Shown: positions 42,982 to 51,954 of the stretch, piece by piece
Layout: the number at the start of each line of letters is the position of its first letter
Numbering within the stretch: the stretch's first letter is position 1
DNA from: Bog-756 sp963753905
Lineage (GTDB): Bacteria > Actinomycetota > Acidimicrobiia > Acidimicrobiales > RAAP-2
Assembly (NCBI GenBank): GCA_963753905.1
Contig: CAVWDZ010000001.1
Location: forward strand, 992,001 to 1,056,000
Reading direction: 5' to 3'
Length of the DNA stretch: 64,000 nt
Program-made: the position numbers and the translations under genes
Notes under the pieces: generated by a model
What the model saw: only the letters and a program-made list of their open reading frames with translations
Databases searched by the model: none
What the model was told of the DNA's origin: nothing

Positions 42982-44415
42982 TCAGGTCGTGCCGGTCAAT
43001 GTGGCGGTGTGGACCCGGCGGGGTCCGGGGACCAGGGCCACGGTCGCACCCAGGAGATCGGCATCGGCGGCCGGCGGGTCCTCGAGCCGCGCATAGCAGC
43101 GGGTGCCGTCGGGGAGGTCGCAGATGAGCGCCGTCCACTCCGGACCGGTGCGGTCGTAGACGGTGGAGTACGTCACGATGCGTGCCGGGCCCTCCGCCCC
43201 GTGCACGACCGCCGTCTGCGGGAGCGGCTCGGGTTCGGCGGGAAGGACGAGCTCGCCCGGCCGGGTGGACCACAGGGTGGCGGCGTGGTGGGTCATGTGC
43301 ATTCCGACGCCGGTGACCAACCCGAGCGACCCGGGGTCCGCGCGGAGCACGTCGGTCATGGCGGCGAGGGCATGGGTGGCGTAGTTGCTGCCGGGCCCGC
43401 CGTGGTAGGGGAGGCCACCGGTGACGGTCAGGTCCCTGTCGTCGCTGATCCCGAGGCCGTCGCGTGCGAACGCCAGCGAGCTCGCGAAGCAGGAGTAGAG
43501 GTCGAGGTGGGCGACCTCGTCGACGGACGCCGACCCGAGGACGGCGCGGCCCGCTGCGGCCATGGCGGGTGACCGCCCGGGATCGGGCCGTGCGGCCATC
43601 GGCGGGGGCTCCTCGCCGAATCCGATCCCGCGGAGGTAGACCCTCCGGTCGGCCGGGACGCCCATCCGGTCGGCCTGTTCGTCGGTCGCGATGAGCACGG
43701 CCGCCGACATGTCGACGTCCATGATGGCCGTCATGAGCTTGGTGTAGGGAGTGGACACCATGCGGTTGCCGGGGCTCGGCGTCGTGATCTCGCTCGCGTC
43801 GCGCGCGATCGGGAACCACGCATGGTCCGGCTGGGCGGCGGCGATCCGGGTCATCGGGGCGAGCAGGCGTCCGAGCTCCTCCCGGTGCTGGTCGGGCGTG
43901 CGGCCGAGATCGGACCGGCGCGCCGTGTCGAGCAGGGCGAAGGTCAGATAGGCCTGGTGGATCCCGTTGGAGCCCTCGTCCTTGTCGATCGTGATGGGGT
44001 ATGGGCTGGGCTGTGCGGGAGGGTGGGACCAGTCCGGGTCGGGGACCTTCCGCCTGGTGGCGAGGGCCTCCCCGCCGACCACCAGCGCGAGATCCAGCTC
44101 GCCCCGGGCCATGGCTGTCGCCGCGTCGGCGACCAGGTGCAGCGGGACCGAGCCCCCGAGCCCGGAGTAGACCCGGTGGGGCGGATCGGCGCCGAGCCGG
44201 TCGGCCAGCCGGCCGCACGGGTCGTCGTACTCCCACGCCTGACAGAAGACGATCTGGAGGCTCTGGATGGCCTTGACCGCGTCGGGACTGCCCGCGTCGG
44301 CCGCTGCTGCACGGGCCAGCTCCTCCCACATGTCCAGGGGCTCGGGTGCGGGGGGCTCGTGCCAGGTACGGCGGGCGGCGCCCACGATGCACGGTGCCCG
44401 GGGGTCGGAGGCCAC
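42982..44415 (-). CDS. Thiolase-like acetyl-CoA acetyltransferase without the canonical nucleophile
   Basis: 477 residues from GTG 44415, one base after the ACAD stop. The thiolase fold is recognisable: PCIVGAARRTW, VYSGLGGSVPLHLVADAATAMARGELDLALVVGGEAL, LDLYSCFASSLAFA, GGLPYHGGPGSNYATHALA and LVTGVGMHMTHHAATLW. The usual Cys before the long helix is replaced in SGLGGSVP, and the late C-x-G motif by GVGMHMTHHA. The last 80 residues (ARIVTYSTVYDRTGPEWTALICDL) look like an OB-fold domain. This is the actinobacterial acetyltransferase subgroup of large thiolase-like proteins; whether it cleaves carbon bonds or acts as a retro-aldol lyase partner is unclear. Confidence 0.83.
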   Translation of the reverse strand: MASDPRAPCIVGAARRTWHEPPAPEPLDMWEELARAAAADAGSPDAVKAIQSLQIVFCQAWEYDDPCGRLADRLGADPPHRVYSGLGGSVPLHLVADAATAMARGELDLALVVGGEALATRRKVPDPDWSHPPAQPSPYPITIDKDEGSNGIHQAYLTFALLDTARRSDLGRTPDQHREELGRLLAPMTRIAAAQPDHAWFPIARDASEITTPSPGNRMVSTPYTKLMTAIMDVDMSAAVLIATDEQADRMGVPADRRVYLRGIGFGEEPPPMAARPDPGRSPAMAAAGRAVLGSASVDEVAHLDLYSCFASSLAFARDGLGISDDRDLTVTGGLPYHGGPGSNYATHALAAMTDVLRADPGSLGLVTGVGMHMTHHAATLWSTRPGELVLPAEPEPLPQTAVVHGAEGPARIVTYSTVYDRTGPEWTALICDLPDGTRCYARLEDPPAADADLLGATVALVPGPRRVHTATLTGTT

Positions 44416-44416
44416 C

Positions 44417-45628
44417 TCAGGAAGTGCGCGCCTGGCCGGGGAGCCTGATCGCCCGGTCGGCGATGATGTTCTTCTGCACCTCGGTCGAGCCGCCCCCGAT
44501 GGTGCTGTAGCGCTGGAACGCGTAGAGACGGGTCCACTTGCCGCGGTCGACCGCGTCGGGGCCACCGCGGGCGAGCAGCCCGGCCGGCCCGAGCAGGTCG
44601 ACGGCCAGGTCGGCGAGGGTCTGGGCCAGCACCGACCACTGCAGCTTGGCGAAGGGGACCTCGGGCCAGTTCTTCTCGCCCTTGATGATCTTGCTGAGTG
44701 CGCGCAGCGTGAGGAGGCGAGCCAGCTCGATGTCGGTCCACGCCCTGGCCAGGCGGTCCCGGATGGACGGGTCCTCGAGGGCGGCGGGATTGACCGAGCG
44801 GGCCGCCATCACCATCGCCCGCAGGTCGGCGGCCAGGCTCGAGATCTGACCGGCGATGCCGACCCGCTCGTGGCCGAGGGTACCCATGGCCACCAACCAC
44901 CCCTCACCCTCACCGCCGAGCCGGCTGTCGAGGGGGAGGTGGACGTCGCGGAAGTACACCTCGTTGAACATCTCCTCGCCGGTCATGTCCCGGATGGGTC
45001 GCACCTCGATGCCGGGGGTGTGCATGTCGACGATGAAGGCGGTGATGCCCTCGTGCTTGGCCCCCCGCTCGATGGCCGTGGGGTCCGTGCGGAGCAGGAA
45101 GAGGCCCCAGCGTGCGAGATGGGCGGTCGAGATCCAGATCTTCTGCCCGTTGACCACGTAGTTGTCGCCGTCGCGCAGGGCGGTCGTGCGGAGGTTGGCC
45201 AGGTCGTTGCCCGCATCCGGCTCGGAGAACCCCTGGCACCAGTGGTCCGAGGCGTCGAGGATCGAGGGCAGCCAGCGGCCGCGCTGCTCCTCGGTGCCCC
45301 AGGCGATGATCATCGGCCCGATCTGCCAGAGGCCGTTCGGATTGGCGATGCCGGGGGTGCGGTACTCGGCCATGACCTCGGAGTAGATGATGCGCTGCAT
45401 GGCGGTTGCCGCCCTGCCCCCGTACACCTCGGGCCAGTGCACCGCCGCCCACCGACCCTCGTTGAGGACGCGCTGCCAGCTGGCCCGGCGGTGCTGCAGC
45501 TTCTCGGGCGACATGGCGGTGTCGTCGGCCAGCTCCTCTCCGGTGAGAAACGGTTGGAGGTGCTCGTCGAGCCAGGAGCGCAGTTCGTCCCGGAAGGCCT
45601 CGTCCTCGGGTGCCAGTGCGAAGTCCAC
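44417..45628 (-). CDS. Acyl-CoA dehydrogenase, large-type subunit
   Basis: 403 residues from GTG 45628, where VDFALAPEDEAFRDELRSWL begins. Full-length ACAD: WPEVYGGRAATAMQR, flavin motif CQGFSEPDAGNDLANLRTTA, GQKIWISTAHLARWGLFLLR, and the C-terminal STIGGGSTEVQKNIIADRAIRLP. Where the other large-type enzyme has EPGAGSDLA this one has EPDAGNDLA, a variant common among FadEs acting on ring or side-chain acyl-CoAs. It is divergent from the short-type ACAD at 45700 with 71 bases between the starts, repeating the layout at 3.6 kb. First gene of a minus-strand run with the thiolase-like and crotonase genes. Confidence 0.92.
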   Translation of the reverse strand: MDFALAPEDEAFRDELRSWLDEHLQPFLTGEELADDTAMSPEKLQHRRASWQRVLNEGRWAAVHWPEVYGGRAATAMQRIIYSEVMAEYRTPGIANPNGLWQIGPMIIAWGTEEQRGRWLPSILDASDHWCQGFSEPDAGNDLANLRTTALRDGDNYVVNGQKIWISTAHLARWGLFLLRTDPTAIERGAKHEGITAFIVDMHTPGIEVRPIRDMTGEEMFNEVYFRDVHLPLDSRLGGEGEGWLVAMGTLGHERVGIAGQISSLAADLRAMVMAARSVNPAALEDPSIRDRLARAWTDIELARLLTLRALSKIIKGEKNWPEVPFAKLQWSVLAQTLADLAVDLLGPAGLLARGGPDAVDRGKWTRLYAFQRYSTIGGGSTEVQKNIIADRAIRLPGQARTS

Positions 45629-45699
45629 GGGCAGTGAGGCTAACGGATCCGGGTCTACACTGTCGCAACTTCGGCGACCGTGCCTCGGGGGGTACAAAG

Positions 45700-46776
45700 G
45701 TGGACTTCACATTCGACGCGGAACAGCTGGCCCTCCAGGATGTGGCGCGGCGGGCCATGGACGAGGTCGGTGGCGACGCGGTCAGGGTCCTGGCTGACGA
45801 CCCGGTCGGGTTCTCGCCGGAGCACTGGGAGCGGCTGGTCGCCCTCGGGTGGACCGCCCTGCTCGAACCGGGCTCGGGTGCCGGGCTGCTCGAGGCCTGC
45901 ATCATCCTCGAGCAGATGGGGCGGGTGCCCATGCCGGGTCCCTTCTTCTCCTCCTCGGTGCTGGCCATGCTCGCGGCACGGGCCCTCGAAGCCGGTGACC
46001 TGGTCGCCGAGCTGGCGGCCGGTGCCCAGCGGGGGACGGTGGCGCTCCAGGAGCAGGGGCACGGCCATCCCCTGGACACCGTGCGTGCCCGCGCCCGCCG
46101 CAGGGGGTCCGGGTGGGTGGTGAGCGGAGCCAAGCCGACGGTCGTCGACGGCCAGAGCGCCGAATGGGTGATCGTCGTGGCCCTGGCCGAGGACGGGATC
46201 CGTTCGTTCCTGCTGCGCTCCCCGAAGGCCGAGGCCGTCCCCGCTCTGGACCCGACCCGCAAGCTCGCCCGTCTGGTGCTCGAGGAGGAGCCGGTCGAAC
46301 CGCTCGGTCCACCCGGTGATCAGACCGATCTCTGGAGGGCGGTCCTCGACGACGTGTCGGTCGCCCTCTCGGCCGAGCTCATCGGCGTGTGCGACCGGGC
46401 GATGTCGGAGGCGGTCGAGTATGCGAAGGGCCGGGTGGTCTTCGACCGTCCCGTCGCCACCTTCCAGGTCGTCAAGCACCGGATCGTCGACATGTTCCAC
46501 TCCCTCGAGATGGCACGGGCCGGGGTGCACTTCGCCGCCTGGGCGTCGGACACCGGTGCGCCGGAGCGGTCGCGCGCCGCCGCCATGGCGGCCGCGTACG
46601 CCGCAGACGCCGCGATCCGGCTGACCGGCGACAACATCCAGGTCCACGGCGGAGTGGGCTTCACCTGGGCCGACGACGCGCACTTCCTCTTCACCCGGGC
46701 CAAGCAGAACCAGGTGCTCATGGGGGGGAGCGGCCACCAGTGGCATCAGGTGGCCACCGAGCTCATCGGGGCCTGA
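45700..46776 (+). CDS. Acyl-CoA dehydrogenase, short-type subunit
   Basis: 358 residues from GTG 45700 (VDFTFDAEQLALQDVARRAM). The EPGAGSDLA-type flavin motif is absent from the middle domain. The C-terminal domain has YAKGRVVFDRPVATFQVVKHR and NIQVHGGVGFTWADDAHFLFTRAK, as in the degenerate chain of heteromeric ACADs. It is divergent from the large-type ACAD and probably its partner, an inference from the repeated layout and the complementary motif losses. The P450 gene follows after 87 bases in the same direction. Confidence 0.9.
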   Translation: MDFTFDAEQLALQDVARRAMDEVGGDAVRVLADDPVGFSPEHWERLVALGWTALLEPGSGAGLLEACIILEQMGRVPMPGPFFSSSVLAMLAARALEAGDLVAELAAGAQRGTVALQEQGHGHPLDTVRARARRRGSGWVVSGAKPTVVDGQSAEWVIVVALAEDGIRSFLLRSPKAEAVPALDPTRKLARLVLEEEPVEPLGPPGDQTDLWRAVLDDVSVALSAELIGVCDRAMSEAVEYAKGRVVFDRPVATFQVVKHRIVDMFHSLEMARAGVHFAAWASDTGAPERSRAAAMAAAYAADAAIRLTGDNIQVHGGVGFTWADDAHFLFTRAKQNQVLMGGSGHQWHQVATELIGA

Positions 46777-46863
46777 CCGGCGACGCACACCACCACGCTG
46801 CTCTAGATTGGCGGGTACCCCGGGTGCCCGTCCGGGCCACGGGGTGCAAGGGGGAGTTGTCCG

Positions 46864-48144
46864 ATGTCGACGAAGCAGGGTGACACGGTCGGGGCGGCCG
46901 GTGGGATGGCCCCGTTCGACCCGTTCGAGCTCCAGGACACGGTGTCCGGCAACATCCGCGACCCCTACCCGAGGATGGCCGAGCTGCGCCGTGAGTCCCC
47001 GGTCCACCTCGGCCCGGTCGATTTCGGGGACAGCGGAGACGAGGGCTTCGGCAACAGCCTCGACGAGCTCGACAACAAGGGGCCGACACGGGTCACCGTG
47101 TTCGGATTCGACGAGGCGGTGCAGGTCCTGCGCGACAACGAGACCTACTCCTCGACCGTCTACGAGGGGATCATGGGGACCGTCATGGGGCGGACCATCC
47201 TCCAGATGGACGAGCCCGAGCACCGCCTGCACCGCGCCCTGGTGTCGCCGACCTTCCGCTCGAAGGTGCTCGAACGGTGGGAGGGCGAGCTCGTCCAGCA
47301 GGTGGTCAACGAGCTGGTCGACGGGTTCGCCGGCCAGGGCGCGGCCGACCTCGTCCAGGAGGTCACCTTCAACTTCCCCGTCCAGGTGATCGCCCACATC
47401 CTCGGCCTGCCGCGGTCGGACTTCCCGATCTTCCAGCGGTGGGCCATCGAGATCAGCAGCGTTGCAGCCAACTGGGACCGCGGGATTGCTGCGTCGGAGG
47501 CGCTGCGCGAGTACCTGGCCGGTGTGCTCGACGAGCGGCGCCGACACCCGGTGGACGATCTGATCAGCGACCTGCTGGTGGCCGAGGTCGACGGCCGGCG
47601 CCTCGAGGACGAGGAGATCTACTCCTTCCTGCGCCTCCTGCTGCCGGCCGGCGTGGAGACCACCTACCGGGCGTCGGGCAACCTCCTCTACGGGCTGCTG
47701 ACCAATCCCGACCAGCTGCGCGCGGTCGTCGAGGACCGGACGCTCGTGCCGGTGGCGTTCGAGGAGACGATCCGGTGGGAGCCGCCGGTCACCGTCATCC
47801 TGCGCCGGGCCACCCGTGACGCCGAGCTCGCCGGTCTGCCGGTCGCAGAGGGCGCCGACGTCGGGCTGCTGCTCGGGTCGGCCAATCGCGACGAGCGGCG
47901 CTACGAGCATCCCGACCAGTTCGACATCTTCCGGGCCTCGCGCCAGAGCGTGGGCTTCGGGTTCGGGGTCCACGTCTGCCTCGGCATGCACCTGGCGCGG
48001 ATGGAGGCCCGGGTGGCCGTCAACACCCTCTTCGACCGCCTGCCCGGGCTGCAGCTCGCCCCCGAGCCCGGTCAGGATCTCCACATCAAGGGGATGGCAT
48101 TCCGGTCTCCGATCGCCCTGCCGGTCACCTTCACCCCCAGTTGA
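46864..48144 (+). CDS. Cytochrome P450
   Basis: 426 residues. Soluble P450 with I-helix LLPAGVETTYRAS (Glu265 in place of the more common Asp), ExxR pair E301/R304 in EETIRWEPP, and heme loop FGFGVHVCLGMHLARME with Cys372 as ligand. An insertion of about 20 residues (FGDSGDEGFGNSLDELDNKG) near position 55-72 is unusual in the otherwise regular N-terminal sheet. It is followed 24 bases later by a gluconate-dehydrogenase subunit 3-like gene and then a GMC oxidoreductase, so hydroxylation followed by alcohol oxidation is likely. No redox partner is adjacent. Confidence 0.94.
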   Translation: MSTKQGDTVGAAGGMAPFDPFELQDTVSGNIRDPYPRMAELRRESPVHLGPVDFGDSGDEGFGNSLDELDNKGPTRVTVFGFDEAVQVLRDNETYSSTVYEGIMGTVMGRTILQMDEPEHRLHRALVSPTFRSKVLERWEGELVQQVVNELVDGFAGQGAADLVQEVTFNFPVQVIAHILGLPRSDFPIFQRWAIEISSVAANWDRGIAASEALREYLAGVLDERRRHPVDDLISDLLVAEVDGRRLEDEEIYSFLRLLLPAGVETTYRASGNLLYGLLTNPDQLRAVVEDRTLVPVAFEETIRWEPPVTVILRRATRDAELAGLPVAEGADVGLLLGSANRDERRYEHPDQFDIFRASRQSVGFGFGVHVCLGMHLARMEARVAVNTLFDRLPGLQLAPEPGQDLHIKGMAFRSPIALPVTFTPS

Positions 48145-48168
48145 TCCGCCGCCCGAGGGGGTGAGCCG

Positions 48169-48732
48169 GTGCCCGTGTGGTTGACCGAAGACGAGTATCG
48201 GGTGCTCGCGGCCGCCTGTGACCGGATGATCCCCGCCGCCGACGGGGGACCGGGTGCAGTGGCCGCCGGGGTTCCGGACTACATCGACCGACTGCTGGGC
48301 GCCTTCACGGTCGATCCGCCCCGGATCTGGGCCGGAGGGCCGACCTCGGGCCGGATGGGTGGGGATCCCGGCTTCGCCACGTTCCACCGGCTCACCGCGC
48401 TCGACGAACTGGCCTGGCGCACCCGCATCGAAGGGTCGCTCGGCATCGGCGAGCGGGAGTTCAACGGTCCCGTGGTCGGTCTCCAGGAGCGCTACCGGCA
48501 GGGCCTCGCCGCGCTCGGGGACGACTTCGCGAGTCTCGACACAGCGGAGCAGGGCGCGCGTCTTCGCGCCGATCCCGACTTCGCCGACCTGCTCCACGGC
48601 CACGTCTGTGAGGGGATGTACGGGGCACCCGAGTACGGAGGCAACCGGGACGGTGCTGCCTGGCGGGCCATCGGGTTCGCCGGGGACGTGCAGCCGCGCG
48701 GTTGGACCGACGCCGAGGTGTCCAGCCCGTGA
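48169..48732 (+). CDS. Gluconate 2-dehydrogenase subunit 3 family protein
   Basis: 187 residues, GTG start. Small accessory subunit of membrane-associated GMC-type dehydrogenases: LTEDEYRVLAAACDRMIPAADGGPGAVAAGVPDYIDRLL is the family start, and DLLHGHVCEGMYGAPEYGGNRDGAAWRAIGF is the conserved end. Usually such proteins carry a twin-arginine signal and piggyback the large subunit out of the cell; no such signal is visible here, so the complex may stay in the cytosol. The stop overlaps the GMC gene (GTGA), which fits strict co-translation of the two subunits. Confidence 0.9.
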   Translation: MPVWLTEDEYRVLAAACDRMIPAADGGPGAVAAGVPDYIDRLLGAFTVDPPRIWAGGPTSGRMGGDPGFATFHRLTALDELAWRTRIEGSLGIGEREFNGPVVGLQERYRQGLAALGDDFASLDTAEQGARLRADPDFADLLHGHVCEGMYGAPEYGGNRDGAAWRAIGFAGDVQPRGWTDAEVSSP

Positions 48733-50402
48733 CCGTCGACGCGCTGATCGTCGGGTCGGGGCCCGGCGGCGCGACGACGGCCGATGTCCTGACCGCCGCC
48801 GGCTGGACGGTGACCATCGTCGAGAAGGGACGGAACCACCTGCTCGACCCCGACGATCCCACCCGGCTCGCCACCGACTTCTCGAACGACGAGATCAAAT
48901 TCCACAACCGGTACTTCCTCGGGCCCGACCCGTTGGTGGAGCCCCGGGCATTCCGGACCTCCGAGGCCGACGGTCCCCGCACCTTCGTGGGCGAGGTCAA
49001 CTCGGTGTCGTCCACCGTGGGCGGCGGCGGTGTCCATGCCGACGGCAAGGTGCCGCGCTTCATGCCCGACGACTTCCGGCTGCATTCGGTCCTCGGTCCG
49101 CAGCCCGGCGCCGACCTTGCCGACTGGCCGGTCGGCTACGACGAGCTCGAGCCGTACTACGCCGAGGTCGAGCGGTTGGTGGGCGTGGCCGGTACCGAGG
49201 GGGCCAACCCGTTCGCGGGTCCCCGCTCCGGGCCCTTCCCGATGCCGTCGGGAGCACCCATGTACGGCGCCACCCTGTCCGCCGCAGCGGCCGAGCGGCT
49301 CGGCTACCACCCCTACCCGGCCCCGACGGCTGCGAACAGCGTTCCCTACGACGGACGGCCGGCCTGTAACAACTGCGGGTTCTGCGCCTTCTTCGGGTGT
49401 CCGATCCACGCCAAGGGTGACCCGGTGGCGATGCTCAGGCGCGCCATGGGGAGCGGCCGGGCCGAGCTCCTGGCCGAGACGTTCGTCTCCCGGATCCGGG
49501 TCGAGGGCCGTCGGGCCACCGGCGTCGATGTCGTGGGCCCGGACGGCGTCGAACGGTTCCTCGGCGCCCGCAACGTGATCGTGGCCGCCGGTGCCATCGA
49601 GACCCCGCGGCTGCTGCTGCTCTCGGGATTCGACGACCCCTTGATCGGCCGCTATTTCATGACCCACTTCCAGACCATCGTCGCCGGGTCGATGCCGTTT
49701 CGTACCCACGCCGAGCGGGGTCGTGCCGTGACCCACGTGCACGACGACATGATCGTCGGGGACCGGTCCTCCCGGGAAGCGGCAGCCGAGGCCGGGCTGC
49801 CCTGGCTGCGGGGCGGCATGGTCGAGCACTCAGGTGCGGGCCTGCCGATTCTCGAGGCCAAGCACTACCCCTGGGGTGCCCGGCACCCCCGCCTGATGAT
49901 GGACTCGCCGATCCGCGGCCGGCTGTGGGCGTTCATCATGCAGGGTGAGGATCTTCCCTACCCGGGTAACCGGGTCGACCTGGATCCGACGATCCGGGAT
50001 GCCCGCGGCTTCCCCGCGGCCCGGATCACCTACAAGCCGGGCCGCCACGAACTGGCTGCATCGGCGCATTACGGACCGAGGCTGGCCGCCATCCTCAGCG
50101 AGATGGGTGCGCAGTGGACCACGGTCACCTCATCCCCTGGGGGCGGCAACGCCGGCTCTCCCGAGGCGATTCCCGAGAGCAGGCACAACATGGGGACCGT
50201 GCGCATGGGGACCGACGCGGCCACCTCGGTGGTCGACCCGACCGGGCACCTGCATGCCCTCGACAACGTGGTGGTGGCCGACTCCTCGGTCTTCCCGACC
50301 TCGTCGGGGTACGGGCCCACGCTCACGCTCGTCGCGCTGGCCGCCCGGGCCGCCCACCTGTTGGCGGGCACCGCTCCGACCCTCGGCCTGCATCTCGGGT
50401 AA
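48729..50402 (+). CDS. GMC-family FAD-dependent alcohol/sugar dehydrogenase, large subunit
   Basis: 557 residues from GTG 48729. FAD-binding DALIVGSGPGGATTADVL and IVEKG at the N-terminus; GGGGVHADGKVPRFM; ARNVIVAAGAIETPRLLLLSG; and the C-terminal HNMGTVRMGTDAATSVVDPTGHLHALDNVVVADSSVFPTS with the catalytic His region. Four cysteines at 213, 216, 219 and 224 (CNNCGFCAFFGC) resemble the iron-sulfur site of FAD glucose and gluconate dehydrogenases. With its small subunit it should oxidise an alcohol, plausibly the P450 product, and pass electrons on. The cytochrome c subunit usual in such complexes is not encoded nearby. Confidence 0.92.
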   Translation: MTVDALIVGSGPGGATTADVLTAAGWTVTIVEKGRNHLLDPDDPTRLATDFSNDEIKFHNRYFLGPDPLVEPRAFRTSEADGPRTFVGEVNSVSSTVGGGGVHADGKVPRFMPDDFRLHSVLGPQPGADLADWPVGYDELEPYYAEVERLVGVAGTEGANPFAGPRSGPFPMPSGAPMYGATLSAAAAERLGYHPYPAPTAANSVPYDGRPACNNCGFCAFFGCPIHAKGDPVAMLRRAMGSGRAELLAETFVSRIRVEGRRATGVDVVGPDGVERFLGARNVIVAAGAIETPRLLLLSGFDDPLIGRYFMTHFQTIVAGSMPFRTHAERGRAVTHVHDDMIVGDRSSREAAAEAGLPWLRGGMVEHSGAGLPILEAKHYPWGARHPRLMMDSPIRGRLWAFIMQGEDLPYPGNRVDLDPTIRDARGFPAARITYKPGRHELAASAHYGPRLAAILSEMGAQWTTVTSSPGGGNAGSPEAIPESRHNMGTVRMGTDAATSVVDPTGHLHALDNVVVADSSVFPTSSGYGPTLTLVALAARAAHLLAGTAPTLGLHLG

Positions 50403-50590
50403 AGCTGGTCTCTCGATCGGGCCTTGCGCTCGCGCGAGCACGCACCTGGCGCTGCACAGGCCCGAACCGTGTCCCACTGAACCGCGGTCAGGGGTAGGGG
50501 CAGCTCCACGAGCTGGGATTCGCGAGTGGCTTTGGCCATGATGTCGAACTACCGCTTGCCTTTGCACGATCGCTTCGTCAGCCTTTCGTC

Positions 50591-51660
50591 ATGCCCACCG
50601 ATGATGCTCGTAGTCGCTTTCGCTCTTTGCATGAGGCGGGGATTTTCGTAATGCCGAATCCGTTCGACCCCGGCTCCTGTCGGCTCCTCCAGGGCCTGGG
50701 GTTCCCTGCACTGGCCACGACGAGCGGTGGCTTCGCAGCCTCACGGGGGCGGATGGACAGGACGGCCTCCGCGATGAGTTGATCGACCACGTCGCCTCTC
50801 TCTGCGCGGTCACCAAACTGCCGCTCGATGTCGACGCCGAGCAGTGCTTTCCTCACGATGAGGGAGGCGTGGCATCCACCGTTCGGCTATCGGCCTCGGC
50901 CGGCGCCTCCGGTTGCTCGATCGAGGATTGGAATCCACGCGAGGCGACCATCGAAGACATCGATCGGGCTACAGAACAGGTTGCCATTGCTGTCGCCGCA
51001 GCGGACGAAGAGGGCTTGATCTTGACAGCACGAGCCGAGAACCATTTGCGAGGTCACGATGACTTGGACGACACGATCGCCCGACTTACCGCTTACCGGG
51101 ATGCGGACGCCCACGTTCTGTCTGCCCCGGCGCTGACCGACCTGTCCTCGATCGCCAGGATCGTCGCCGAGGTTGTTGGGCCTGTCAATGTGCTGCTTCT
51201 GCCCGGAGGCCCGTCACTTAATGAGCTGGCTGCAATCGGGGTACGGCGACTGTCCGTTGGCAATGCCCTGGCAAGAGTGGCATATGGAGCCATGCATCAA
51301 GCTGCACAGGACCTTCGTGACTCAGGAGCATTGGCCGCCGATGAGACGTACCTGGAACGAGCGACTGCGGGCAACGCTTTCAAGCCGATCGACCGACGAG
51401 GCGCACACACCTGCACCGGCTCGAGTTGCCTGGGATCAGTCGTCCCTCGGTACGTCCCTGTCCCGGTGTTCTCTGACACCACAAACCCCAACGCTGTAGT
51501 TCCGAGACCGAGTTGTCAGACCAGACTCGCCACTATCAGAAGCGCAGCGGAGAATGTCAGTAGGACGGGGCAGATCTTGAACCAAATCACGGGCGTGCGG
51601 GCACCAGTTAGGCCCGTCAGTACGGCCAAGGCCACCAGGAGAACCGCAACAACTCGGTAG
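50591..51660 (+). pseudogene. Isocitrate lyase/PEP mutase family protein, frameshifted and without its own stop
   Basis: The start reads FRSLHEAGIFVMPNPFDPGSCRLLQGLGFPALATTSGG up to GRMDRTAS near 50770, then hits TGA at 50780. The continuation DELIDHVASLCAVTKLPLDVDAEQCFP follows in another frame: one base is missing at about 50767-50773. The rest is a good PEP-mutase-type barrel (SIEDWNPREATIEDIDRATE, LTARAENHLRGHDDLDDTIARL, LLLPGGPSLNELAAIGVRRLS). Family similarity fades near 51400, but the frame stays open to 51660 and runs over the 3' end of an oppositely oriented gene. Two lesions suggest a true pseudogene. Intact relatives cleave or rearrange small C-C or C-P compounds. Confidence 0.75.
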
Positions 51661-51908
51661 AGCCACTGGCTGGCATGGGATCCCGCCCCGCCGACGACGG
51701 TCACGGCAACAATGATTCCGGCCAGTCCCCACATTGTGAATGATTCGGCCAGCCACTCTTGAAGCACGACTCGGCGATTGTCCTAGGTAATCGGCTTGAA
51801 TCCAGCGAGAACCTGACTGGTGGGAATCGCGTGGGCGACTCCCCAAAGGGCCACAAGAGCAGCAGCGAGGGAGGCAAGCGTGATCGTCATCAGCTCATTG
51901 TTGGTCAC
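51516..51908 (-). pseudogene. Four-helix membrane protein gene interrupted by one in-frame amber codon
   Basis: Reading from GTG 51908 (or ATG 51890), one frame encodes MTITLASLAAALVALWGVAHAIP, then VLAGFKPIT, TAG (51783-51785), DNRRVVLQEWLAESF and three more hydrophobic helices, ending ICPVLLTFSAALLIVASLV at 51516. Apart from the stop the frame is continuous, about 130 codons, with four membrane segments. AGFxxIT-x-DNRRxxxxEW looks like one continuous conserved loop, so the TAG most likely replaced a GAG or CAG. Alternatives are readthrough or a base-call error. No function is known to me. The downstream part could start at GTG 51767. Confidence 0.7.
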
Positions 51909-51954
51909 CGGGCTGCGAAACGACCAGGGTCGAATGTCAGTGTGATCCTGGTCT

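Noticed and set aside
45655..48603. Very long minus-strand open frame (982 codons)
   Set aside because: Antisense to the short-type ACAD, the P450 and the start of the subunit 3 gene, all of which have clear signatures on the plus strand.
50428..50439. Palindrome GCTCGCGCGAGC downstream of the GMC gene, considered as terminator
   Set aside because: No loop and no T-run; short GC palindromes are expected by chance in this composition.
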